A DNA stretch of 64,000 nt from Exiguobacterium sp. J17977 (lineage in GTDB: Bacteria; Bacillota; Bacilli; Exiguobacteriales; Exiguobacteriaceae). The stretch covers positions 1 through 64,000 of the forward strand of contig NZ_JAEQBB010000010.1 in assembly GCF_018616375.1 (NCBI RefSeq). Direction: 5' to 3'. Of the stretch, positions 17,128 through 24,550 are shown piece after piece (the stretch's first letter is position 1; every line of letters begins with the position of its first letter). The translations under genes were made by a program, and so were the position numbers. Under the pieces are notes generated by a model. It was not told the origin of the DNA. It saw only the letters and a program-made list of their open reading frames with translations, and did not search any database.

Positions 17128-17940
17128 TTACAATGAGTAAATTTGTTTTTGAATATCCCATAAGCTTTTGGCTTTTATGACTATTCCTAGATTAATCTCG
17201 ATTTGAAATTTACTAATTCTATTACTTTGACTATCATCCAACTCCATTATTTCTTTAATCATCACTCCTTTTAAAATCCCCAAAAATAAAGGCTTTCGGT
17301 CTCTTTCTTTTGTATTTGTAAAATTTAAGAAAACCGGAGACCCGCTCGATCCTCCCGTTATGTACATATCAATCAGGCACTCAGGTAAACCTTCAAAATC
17401 TACTCTTGAATGTGTCGCGGTAATTCCACGTCTAAAAATTGGAAGGTTATTTTTTTCATCATACAAACCATTGGGATATCCCACCATTAAAACATCTTCT
17501 ACGTAATTTAATTCTTCTAACTGGCTCTCATCAGGAATATGTTTGATACTTAAAGGCTCAAAATATGCGTCAAAAGGCTCGAAATATGGGTTCGGTGATG
17601 AAATATAATTTAGTGCGTTTGTAATTTTAATTGCACACAAATCAATATCCGGATCACTATGCATAATCACATGATTTTTTAAAGGATAATTAAGTTTAAA
17701 TACTTCAGACTTTGTACCCCAGGATTGATTGTAATGTTCCTTCGAAAAAATAATCTTTATATTATTTCCGTTTTCTATTACGTGCTTGTTAGTGACAATT
17801 GTTATATATGGTGTTTCACTATCTGCAGATATTTTGTGTACTTTTTTATTGAGAAAGGAAAAGAAAAATCCAGTACCGACTAATCCATTGTCACATTCAA
17901 TACGAATCACTGAGTAAACGGCAAAGTTAAATATATCCAT
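17128..17940 (-). CDS. Trypsin-like serine protease, cytoplasmic
   Basis: This 270-residue protein has a complete chymotrypsin-fold triad. His53 is in TNKHVIENG, Asp100 in DPDIDLCAIK and Ser201 in GGSSGSPV, with the expected spacing. It has no signal peptide or membrane segment, so it probably acts inside the cell. It starts at ATG 17940 behind AAAAGGAGAATC. Stand-alone trypsin-like domains of this type occur in bacterial defence and regulated-proteolysis loci, where a partner triggers cleavage. The partner may be one of the two upstream-strand neighbours, but no fusion or overlap proves it. It is the best-defined enzyme of this cargo block. Confidence 0.8.
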   Translation of the reverse strand: MDIFNFAVYSVIRIECDNGLVGTGFFFSFLNKKVHKISADSETPYITIVTNKHVIENGNNIKIIFSKEHYNQSWGTKSEVFKLNYPLKNHVIMHSDPDIDLCAIKITNALNYISSPNPYFEPFDAYFEPLSIKHIPDESQLEELNYVEDVLMVGYPNGLYDEKNNLPIFRRGITATHSRVDFEGLPECLIDMYITGGSSGSPVFLNFTNTKERDRKPLFLGILKGVMIKEIMELDDSQSNRISKFQIEINLGIVIKAKSLWDIQKQIYSL

Positions 17941-18047
17941 TAAGATTCTCCTTTTGAAAAAAAATAGTTTTATATGTATTATAATTGAATTCAGTTCATA
18001 ATAAAAATATCGAATTAATTATCTTAGATTTAATCATATTAAAAAAT

Positions 18048-18197
18048 AATTAACTTGTGATAATATAAGATTATCACAAGTTAATTGATTTTAATTTATC
18101 TTAGACAATATAAGTAATACATAAACACTTAATTTATTAATTTAATTACATATGTATTTTATATAAAATACATATGTAATACTTGTTTTCATCAAGT
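18048..18197. repeat. Two exceptional palindromes upstream of the recombinase
   Basis: AATTAACTTGTGATAAT (18048-18064) and its exact complement (18070-18086) form a 17-bp inverted repeat with a 5-nt loop. The block 18145-18180 is a perfect 36-bp palindrome with no loop, centred on TTATATAA. A smaller pair ACTTG/CAAGT (18181-18185, 18193-18197) follows. They occupy the divergent promoter region of the protease and recombinase genes. They may be recombination core sites, operators, or both; no T-tract suggests termination. Confidence 0.75.
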
Positions 18198-18252
18198 GTT
18201 TTATCAAATACGCATTTTGAATTTTAAATATATAGTGAAAAGAGGGAGAAGT

Positions 18253-19278
18253 ATGGAGCTTGAGAAAAAACAACAAGCGTTCGACATAGCGTTGCGAGAA
18301 CTGACCGGTGCGAACCCAAAATTGGCTGAGGCATTAAGGAAGGACCATATCGATCTAAAAACGTTGACTGACATCGAAATTATCGAATTGTTCTGGGCGA
18401 CGGAACTGTTCCCAATCTATGCGGACAAGAGCCCGCACACGCGACGCGCATATAAACTGGACCTCGAGTTTATCCTTAATTTTGTGATGACGAAGACCGA
18501 CGGGTTAAAATACCTAACCGTGCTCGACATCCATCGCTACCTATTCGAGGTGAACGAACAGTATGCCCCACGCACGGCGCAGCGGAAGAACCATATGCTA
18601 AAGCGTCTCTTGACCTACCTTCACGTCAACCAGTACCATCTACATAATCTGGCCTTCCACGTGAAGAACCAGCAACGTTCGGAACCGCTCCGGCGTGAGG
18701 TCGACTTCGACGAGATCGAGCGGATCGCCGAGTCGTTCCGCCATACCGTCAAGCGGACACAAAAAAAAGAGCTCATGGAGCTCCGGAACGAGACAATCGG
18801 TTATTTGTTGTTGACCACAGGTATGCGGGCGGCGGAACTGTTATCAATCAAATTCACCGACGTGAAGCGAAATCAACACACAATCTATCTCGAGGTGAAG
18901 GGGAAACGCGACAAGTGGCGTCGCATCCCGCTCACCAAGAAAGCGAGCCATCTCGTGAACCGACTGCAGACATTGATGATGATTGAGGAAGTCTCGTCCC
19001 CTTTCATCGCCTTCAGCACGAAAAAAGTTAATAAAGCTATCACCTATGAGACCCTGCGGCTAATGACTCATCAGGCGGTTAGCCATGTCGCGAACGAAGA
19101 GAAGATCCCGCCCCACTGGTTCCGCCGGGCTTACATTACAAAGCTCCTGGCGAACGGAAATTCGTTGATAGGGGTGATGCAACTGGTCGGCCATAACTCA
19201 ATTAACACGACGAATAGTTACTTGCAATCATTAAATCAGCTTTTAGATATTTCAAATAATAAATTGCCATTTAAATAA
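18253..19278 (+). CDS. Tyrosine recombinase (phage integrase/XerC-D family)
   Basis: The start is placed at ATG 18253 behind AGGGAG. The 341-residue protein has an N-terminal SAM-like core-binding domain (about 50-135) and a catalytic domain (about 150-335). Active-site residues are all present: Arg192 (TTGMRAAEL), Lys near 216-218 (VKGKRDKW), His288-x-x-Arg291 (HWFRRAY), His314 (VGHNS) and nucleophile Tyr323 (NSYLQ). Such enzymes resolve plasmid multimers, integrate elements or invert DNA. Its GC-richer sequence contrasts with AT-rich flanks, implying separate acquisition. Palindromes just upstream may be its sites. Confidence 0.92.
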   Translation: MELEKKQQAFDIALRELTGANPKLAEALRKDHIDLKTLTDIEIIELFWATELFPIYADKSPHTRRAYKLDLEFILNFVMTKTDGLKYLTVLDIHRYLFEVNEQYAPRTAQRKNHMLKRLLTYLHVNQYHLHNLAFHVKNQQRSEPLRREVDFDEIERIAESFRHTVKRTQKKELMELRNETIGYLLLTTGMRAAELLSIKFTDVKRNQHTIYLEVKGKRDKWRRIPLTKKASHLVNRLQTLMMIEEVSSPFIAFSTKKVNKAITYETLRLMTHQAVSHVANEEKIPPHWFRRAYITKLLANGNSLIGVMQLVGHNSINTTNSYLQSLNQLLDISNNKLPFK

Positions 19279-19917
19279 TTTAATATTTTTCGTCGTTTAA
19301 AGTGGTTTATTTGGAAATTATCTTTATTACTGTTAACCTAAGGTTAACCTTGACTAGAAACTGCATATCTCTATACTCTTTTATTTTTTATAAAGAGAGT
19401 TGATATAGAAAAGTTTTTATTTTCGGTTTTTGACCTAAAAATCCATAAGTCTAGCAGAGTGTAGATTAAGTGCTATGTCTGAATTAGTTGATGAGAGACA
19501 GTCCATTGATTTCAATATTGATAGAATTCTCTCTCTTAGTATAATTATTGAATCTAGATTTTAATGTTAATTAGTCTGCTATCAGATATACTTTCTATAT
19601 TAATGCTATTGATAATTTTCATGAGATGAAAGTTGTGAACAAGCTATATCAACAAAAAATCTAAAATCTTTAATCTGTTATAGAAAGTCTTTCAATCTGT
19701 TATTCGACAGAATCACTTTATTTAGAAGAAGAGGCTAGATTGTCAAAATTCAAATAACACCGAGATAAGTATTTGATATCTTCAAAAAAATAAAAAAGTG
19801 TACTGGTAATAGAAAGTAGCTTTTTTATTCTTGCTTTAAACCGCCCATTTTTGAAAATACAATAATTTCCACATACTTAAAAGTAATTAAATCTAAGTAG
19901 AAAAGAGGAATAAATGG
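19279..19917. other. AT-rich spacer with one 17-bp palindrome
   Basis: No gene was seen. GTTAACCT-a-AGGTTAAC at 19332-19348 is a perfect palindrome 54 bp after the recombinase stop and could be a second recombination or binding site. Confidence 0.45.
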
Positions 19918-20499
19918 ATGATTGTAAAGTATCAAATGTCATATGAAGATTATATGGCGTTACAAAGAGATTCTTTAAAAAGAACAAAATTTCATAGAAT
20001 AAAATCTAGTATTCTCTTTATATTGCTAACAGCAATGGTGTTTTTATTTGGAATTGTGCTCTCTATTCTTGTTTTGCCTCAATCATCGTACTTAATGTCA
20101 TTTAAATTGTACCAACTTCTCCCGATATTTATAGGAATCCTGCTTGCCTTGGTAATGATGCGTTATGTTAAAAAGTTTTATGCTTTTGCTACAATTGCAA
20201 AACTAAAATTCATGCTTAGAAACGATAAACGTTGGCCTCATGACATCACCTTGAATATACATGAAATCGGTATCGATTTAACATATTCTCGGGAGAATTC
20301 AGATACAACGACTAAAGTAGTCTGGGACTCGGTTAAAATAATCGGTCAAGACAAAAATCATCTTTTTTTGTATTATGAAGAAACCGAAGCAATTATTATA
20401 CCTACAAGTCATAATGTATTAGAAAAAGAACAACACGAAATACTCCGAAAACTACTTAAGCAACATTTAAATTATGAGCTCCAAAATAATAGTGACTAA
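19918..20499 (+). CDS. YcxB-like membrane protein
   Basis: This 193-residue protein has two adjacent membrane helices (about 30-55 and 64-84) and a C-terminal soluble domain (about 95-190). The soluble part shows the YcxB-like pattern: a strand pair, then VVWDSVKIIGQDKNHLFLYY and an isoleucine-rich IIIPTSH segment. YcxB-like proteins are widespread in Bacillota, and their role is unclear. It starts at ATG 19918 behind AGAGGAAT and is followed by a good terminator. It stands alone, with no functional neighbour; it may be a passenger of the surrounding mobile DNA. Confidence 0.68.
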   Translation: MIVKYQMSYEDYMALQRDSLKRTKFHRIKSSILFILLTAMVFLFGIVLSILVLPQSSYLMSFKLYQLLPIFIGILLALVMMRYVKKFYAFATIAKLKFMLRNDKRWPHDITLNIHEIGIDLTYSRENSDTTTKVVWDSVKIIGQDKNHLFLYYEETEAIIIPTSHNVLEKEQHEILRKLLKQHLNYELQNNSD

Positions 20500-20619
20500 A
20501 TCTACCTTCGGGATAATTATCTTTACTATTCAATTTCATACAAAAATAAAAATTATAATTAATTATATATGTTTGTAACTTGATATTACCAAATATTATT
20601 TAAATAAACTCAAAAGATT

Positions 20620-20657
20620 AACACTCTATGAAAATTCAGCTTTCATGGGGTGTTTTT
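20620..20657 (+). terminator. Terminator after the YcxB-like gene
   Basis: AACACTCTATGAAA (20620-20633) pairs with TTTCATGGGGTGTT (20641-20654), 12 of 14 positions plus G-T pairs, followed by T residues. A diverged copy of this hairpin and the next 80 bp appears at about 28425-28515. Confidence 0.65.
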
Positions 20658-20670
20658 GATAATCAAATAT

Positions 20671-20905
20671 TTAAAGACGTCGAAAATTGGTCTCGGCGAG
20701 CACTATTTGAATGGAAGAGTTTAGAATACAGTCCACAAAAAATGAGACACTAAATAATTTAGTTAGGCGACCTTTAGAAACTGAGTCGTTTCTTGATGCG
20801 ACGATGATTGTAAACCTCGATGTAGCGCTCGAGCTCCTGTTTGAAATGAGCCATAGCCTTAAACTTCTTGAGCTCGGACTTGAGCACGGGGAAGAAGCTT
20901 GAAGG
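20671..20905 (-). pseudogene. IS3-family orfB C-terminal fragment
   Basis: The minus strand reads [19 protein letters not shown], then a [20 protein letters not shown] segment, the end of an IS3-type DDE transposase. It lacks its N-terminal two thirds. It abuts a second, oppositely oriented IS3 fragment. Confidence 0.65.
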
Positions 20906-20989
20906 TCATCTCCACAAGAATTTACATCCCGAGGCGACGATCCATTTGGACCAAAGGTTCCGCTATACTCATCCGGCTTATCAATCGCG

Positions 20990-21139
20990 GTTCGTGGGAA
21001 CTGTATCGACAACGCACCAATCGAGTCCTTCTTCGGGAATCTAAAAAATAATGTCGACTATTACAACTGCGAACGCAAGCAACGGAACCTTAAAAAAATA
21101 ACCCCGGAACAATACCAGGGCCATCTGATCGCCGCATAG
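20990..21139 (+). pseudogene. IS3/IS150-type orfB C-terminal fragment
   Basis: The plus strand reads GNCIDNAPIESFFGNLKN, then VDYYNCERKQRNLKKITPEQ and ends at TAG 21137. This is the conserved last part of an IS150-type transposase. The upstream DDE region is missing or scrambled. An IS-end-like motif (AATTAGGCTCAGTT on the plus strand, near 21175) lies shortly after the stop. Confidence 0.75.
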
Positions 21140-21257
21140 AAATCGATGCACTTTATATTAATCTGTCCATAAAATTAGGCTCAGTTCATCAATGTTACGA
21201 AGCTCTTTTTATTTCGCCTCATGCTCTGTCTCATCTATACTCTTTTCTAAATTTCAA

Positions 21258-22244
21258 TTAAATTAATTTCCCGTATTCTTCTTTAACATAACTCCTTCGG
21301 TTGTTAAAAATCACTTCCCACCAGCCTTCTACACTTCCGGAAATCTCAAATTTATCTCCCTTCATTGTCTTACCCATTTTTTTAGATTTATCTGTTGTTT
21401 TTTCATAAATGTAAGTAAAATTATCTAAATTGTGAATTTCAATAGTGCCTAGAGATTTTATAGAATTTGAGTCGTTGGAATCCATTGAATTCAAAGCTAC
21501 TCGATCAATATACAATAGTGCTCCAATTTGAAGATTGTGAGGTATAACTTCTGGATTATTCATCTCCAGTTGTTTTACGGGCACATTGTATTTTTGACTT
21601 ATAGACCAAAGGGTATCTCCTGAAACAATTTTGTAAGTTCGATTCTTTGTTTGAGTTGTTTGCAACTCAGTCTTAGTCTTAAGAACAAGGCTGTAATGTT
21701 TAGCCACTGCATCTGCCACAAGAGCTCCTGCAGTTCTCAGTTTTTCCTTCTTTCTAAGAACCTGAATATCAGTAGTAGAATCCATAAATCCGCCTTCAAT
21801 AAGAACAGCTGGCATGTGATGATGGTTAATAACTTGCCAGTTTGTGTGTTTAATCCCCCTATCTCTAAGGCCATAACCTTTAACAAGAGCTGGATGAACC
21901 GCATTAGCAAGAGCCAATGAAGCTGCATTTGGATTTACTTTTGTAAATGTCTCTGTTCCTCCATGTGAGCCCCACACGCCTAAATAAGCATTATGATGAA
22001 ATGAGATGTATGCTTTACCTCCGAGATTAACCGCCTTTTTAACTCGTTCTGCTAACGCAACATCGACAACGCCTGTTCTATCGTCTACTCGCTCGACTTT
22101 GGCGTCTTTATATTGAATCATTCGTGCTTCAAACCCACTAGCAATTTCATTGTTAAATGTCCATTCTCTCTCTCCATCCGGAGATCTTTTCCCCGGGGTA
22201 CTTATGGCATGACCCGCATCTATGATAAAAAGTATATCGGACAT
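21258..22244 (-). CDS. Endolysin: N-acetylmuramoyl-L-alanine amidase with LysM and SH3-like domains
   Basis: ATG 22244 is preferred because AAAGGAGG lies upstream. The N-terminal domain (about 1-180) is an Amidase_3 zinc amidase: metal ligands and catalysis are in DAGHA, the FHHNAY segment and IEGGFMDS. A LysM domain follows (about 205-250, YKIVSGDTLWSISQKYNV) and an SH3-like C-terminus (about 268-328). There is no signal peptide, as for phage lysins released through a holin. The holin-like gene ends 12 bp upstream, and three related SH3-like proteins precede that on the same strand. Confidence 0.9.
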   Translation of the reverse strand: MSDILFIIDAGHAISTPGKRSPDGEREWTFNNEIASGFEARMIQYKDAKVERVDDRTGVVDVALAERVKKAVNLGGKAYISFHHNAYLGVWGSHGGTETFTKVNPNAASLALANAVHPALVKGYGLRDRGIKHTNWQVINHHHMPAVLIEGGFMDSTTDIQVLRKKEKLRTAGALVADAVAKHYSLVLKTKTELQTTQTKNRTYKIVSGDTLWSISQKYNVPVKQLEMNNPEVIPHNLQIGALLYIDRVALNSMDSNDSNSIKSLGTIEIHNLDNFTYIYEKTTDKSKKMGKTMKGDKFEISGSVEGWWEVIFNNRRSYVKEEYGKLI

Positions 22245-22259
22245 CACTATATCCTCCTT

Positions 22260-22490
22260 TCATTTTTTATCTTTGAATTCATGAAGTTCTTGACGTATCT
22301 CTGTAACATCTTCCGTCAGACTTCCATAACTAGTCACTAATTTTGAAAATTCAAATTTCATATCATTTAAGAATCCATACAGTTTCTCTTCACGCCTTGA
22401 AGAAGTATTCAAAACATAAATTAAGAGCCAGATAAATAGCCCTACGAAGATACTGTCCTTCATTCCAAACTCTAAAAGCAATAGTTCCAA
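22260..22490 (-). CDS. BhlA/UviB-family holin-like protein
   Basis: This 76-residue protein has one N-terminal membrane helix (about 12-28, IFVGLFIWLLIYVL), then a charged helix (SSRREEKLYGFLNDM) and a coiled tail with EIRQEL. This is the standard pattern of BhlA/UviB proteins, known from Bacillus prophages and bacteriocin plasmids. The likely start is TTG 22490, with GAGGAGAGGG just upstream. It would permeabilise the membrane so that the adjacent amidase reaches the wall. UviB-type genes also accompany bacteriocins, which makes the next three upstream genes candidates for released cargo. Confidence 0.82.
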   Translation of the reverse strand: MELLLLEFGMKDSIFVGLFIWLLIYVLNTSSRREEKLYGFLNDMKFEFSKLVTSYGSLTEDVTEIRQELHEFKDKK

Positions 22491-22589
22491 ATTCCCTCTC
22501 CTCTCAAATGTGCCTTTCTTAATTCAAATCTTATTTTAAATTTAAATAGAAAAAGAAAAAGACGGGATTAAATCCCGTCTATCCTATAT

Positions 22590-23108
22590 TTAATTTTTAA
22601 TAGATGGCGTTGTATAATAGCCCGCTCGAATCCCCGTCTCTGCCCACGTGTTTGATGAGAAGTATTTCCACTGTGTAGCGCCTGCCCGACGATATCCCGT
22701 AATGTACAAGCGATCTGGATAAGTAGCTCCAGAAGTCGAGGTTCCATCTGTTCGGATTTCTGATCCTGTTGGAAGCGTCTCAATCAAAGTAGTTCCACTG
22801 TAAACCCGTACCTGTCTTCGAGTTTCAAAGATCAGTTGAGACGAAGAAATAACTCTTTTCGCAAACTTCGAGCCATACGCCAAAGATGTTCCAATTTTGT
22901 TAGAGCTATATGCCTCTTCATAACAAGGAATAAATCCTTCTGTAGTGTATGCATAAATCACTGAATACTTGATGTAATTCTGATCGGTATGAAGATAACT
23001 TGATCTGGCAAACGTTTCACCTACGCCAAAGTATCCGACTTTTTTGTTATTTAAATTGTAAAGATCAATTTGAGATGACAATGAAGTAATTTTATGAAGG
23101 GTCGGCAT
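22590..23108 (-). CDS. Tandem paralogue 3 of an SH3-like two-domain protein
   Basis: This 172-residue protein is the last of three tandem paralogues. Its N-terminal domain (about 1-85) is diverged and SH3-like (LYNLNNKKVGYFGVGETF). Its C-terminal domain (about 86-172) is nearly identical to those of its neighbours: ETRRQVRVYSGTTLIETLPT, then GSEIRTDGT, YPDRLYITGYRRAG and a WAETGI ending. It has no signal peptide and no membrane segment. It lies 100 bp before the holin gene, with a small space that contains the end of the repeat. The family is not recognised; wall binding through SH3-like folds is my inference. Confidence 0.62.
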   Translation of the reverse strand: MPTLHKITSLSSQIDLYNLNNKKVGYFGVGETFARSSYLHTDQNYIKYSVIYAYTTEGFIPCYEEAYSSNKIGTSLAYGSKFAKRVISSSQLIFETRRQVRVYSGTTLIETLPTGSEIRTDGTSTSGATYPDRLYITGYRRAGATQWKYFSSNTWAETGIRAGYYTTPSIKN

Positions 23109-23132
23109 TAAAATTCACTCTCCTATTTTTAA

Positions 23133-23654
23133 TTAGTTTTTAATTGATGGCCATGTGTAATAGCCCGCTCGAATTCCTGTCTCTGCCCACGTATTTGAAG
23201 AAAAATATTTCCACTGTGTAGCGCCTGCTCGACGATATCCTGTGATATATAAGCGGTCTGGGTAAGTAGAGCCAGCAGTCGAAGTGCCATCTGTTCGGAT
23301 TTCCGATCCTGTTGTAAGCGTCTCGATTAAAGTAGTCCCACTATATACTCGAACTTGTCTTCGTGTTTCAAAAATGAGTTGAGAAGGCGACTGAACACTT
23401 TTAGCATTCGACTGTCCATACGCTAGTTCATGAGTCCATTTTCCAGGGTTATGTCCTGGGTTAAAGCACACTGTGAAACCTTTAGTAGTATAGGCGTAAA
23501 GCATACGACTGTCATAATTCCAGTAATCTCTAGCAATACCAGCATAGGCAAGTGTTTCACCTTGACCGATATAGCCAATCGTATTTCCATTAAGATCTTG
23601 AAGCCTTGGATTATCTGCAACACTAGTAACTTTCCATAATACGGGGTTTGCCAT
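23133..23654 (-). CDS. Tandem paralogue 2 of an SH3-like two-domain protein
   Basis: This protein starts at ATG 23654 (MANPVLWKVT) behind AGGAGAGTG. It has 173 residues. The N-terminal half contains LNGNTIGYIGQGETLAYAGI and is only loosely similar to its neighbours. The C-terminal half repeats the ETRRQVRVYSG/EIRTDGT/YITGYRRAG pattern with very high identity. The contrast of a conserved C-terminus and variable N-terminus suggests a shared anchor with specialised heads. Spacing to both neighbours is under 30 bp, so all three are probably on one transcript with the holin and amidase. Confidence 0.62.
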   Translation of the reverse strand: MANPVLWKVTSVADNPRLQDLNGNTIGYIGQGETLAYAGIARDYWNYDSRMLYAYTTKGFTVCFNPGHNPGKWTHELAYGQSNAKSVQSPSQLIFETRRQVRVYSGTTLIETLTTGSEIRTDGTSTAGSTYPDRLYITGYRRAGATQWKYFSSNTWAETGIRAGYYTWPSIKN

Positions 23655-23671
23655 AATAAACACTCTCCTAA

Positions 23672-24208
23672 TTAGTTTTTAATTGATGGCCATGTATAAT
23701 AACCAGCTTTGATACCCGTTTCTGCCCACGTGTTTGATGAGAAGTATTTCCATTGCGTTGCCCCCGCTCTTTTGTACCCCGTGATATATAAACGATCCGG
23801 TTGAGAATAACCAGCTGTCGAAGTACCATCTGTTCGAATTTCTGAACCTGTTGGAAGGGTTTCAATTAAAGTTGTTCCGTTATAAACTCGCACTTGTCTC
23901 CGCGTTTCAAAAATAATTTGAGATGAAGAAATGACTCTCTTAGCGTTTGAAGCACCATAAGCAAGTTCTTTTTCTGCTTTAAAAAGATTTCTTACCGGAC
24001 AAGCATAGGTAGCTCGCCATCCTACTGTTGTATAAGATGCAACTTTAAAATAATCTGTGATGGGATAATGCTTATCGCTAAAGTACTCAATACCATACTC
24101 AGTATAGGTTTCACCAGGAGATAAATAACCTACTTTCACATAATCTGGCGTTGTATATAGATCGCAATTACTAGTCCCTTTCAACTTCATTAATACTGGA
24201 TTTGCCAT
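23672..24208 (-). CDS. Tandem paralogue 1 of an SH3-like two-domain protein
   Basis: This protein starts at ATG 24208 (MANPVLMKLKG) behind the same AGGAGAGTG leader as paralogue 2. It has 178 residues. The N-terminal part has LYTTPDYVKVGYLSPGETYT, which has the strand/turn pattern of a bacterial SH3 domain. The C-terminal domain is the shared one, with small changes (VYNGTTL, YKRAG). It is the first intact gene of the cassette; a decayed fourth copy lies upstream. Without a leader peptide, release would depend on the cassette's holin and amidase. Confidence 0.62.
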   Translation of the reverse strand: MANPVLMKLKGTSNCDLYTTPDYVKVGYLSPGETYTEYGIEYFSDKHYPITDYFKVASYTTVGWRATYACPVRNLFKAEKELAYGASNAKRVISSSQIIFETRRQVRVYNGTTLIETLPTGSEIRTDGTSTAGYSQPDRLYITGYKRAGATQWKYFSSNTWAETGIKAGYYTWPSIKN

Positions 24209-24225
24209 AATAAACACTCTCCTAA

Positions 24226-24425
24226 TTAGTTTTTAATTGATGGCCATTTGTAATAGCCTGTTCTAAATCCTGTCTCTGCCTACGTGTTTGAAGAAAATAT
24301 TCCCACATCGTTTCCTCTAGCTAAAACTTCATAACTTACAACCCCCTCAACTCCTTTATTTAAAAAATTGTGTAACTAGATAAACACTTCACCTCTTTTC
24401 GTGTTTTAAATAGTAAGGAGACATA
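24226..24425 (-). pseudogene. Decayed fourth copy of the tandem SH3-like gene
   Basis: The minus strand reads LLFKTRKEVKCLSSYT, then in another frame SSNT, a stop, AETGFRTGYYKWPSIKN. This matches the C-terminal domain of the three intact paralogues with frameshifts, a stop and an internal deletion. The array was once longer and is recombining or decaying from its upstream end. Confidence 0.75.
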
Positions 24426-24477
24426 AATTAATAATTCTAGATTTGTTATGTTACTCCAATACTATCTATGATTAAGT

Positions 24478-24550
24478 GTTCCTTGAGAGATTTGAACTCC
24501 CGACCGTTAGTTTAGAAGACTAATGCTCTATCCAACTGAGCTAAAGGAAC
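24478..24550 (-). tRNA. tRNA-Arg(UCU)
   Basis: The minus strand folds into a full cloverleaf of 73 nt. The acceptor GTTCCTT pairs with AAGGAAC, and the D arm is GCTC/GAGC. The anticodon stem TTAGT/ACTAA surrounds loop CTTCTAA with anticodon TCT, and the T arm is GGGAG-TTCAAAT-CTCTC. The 3' CCA is not encoded. It reads AGA, a codon favoured in the AT-rich cargo genes here. Confidence 0.95.

Noticed and set aside
18145-18180. 36-bp palindrome as a protelomerase (hairpin telomere) site
   Set aside because: The adjacent enzyme is a 341-residue XerC/D-type recombinase, smaller than known protelomerases, and nothing else suggests a linear plasmid.
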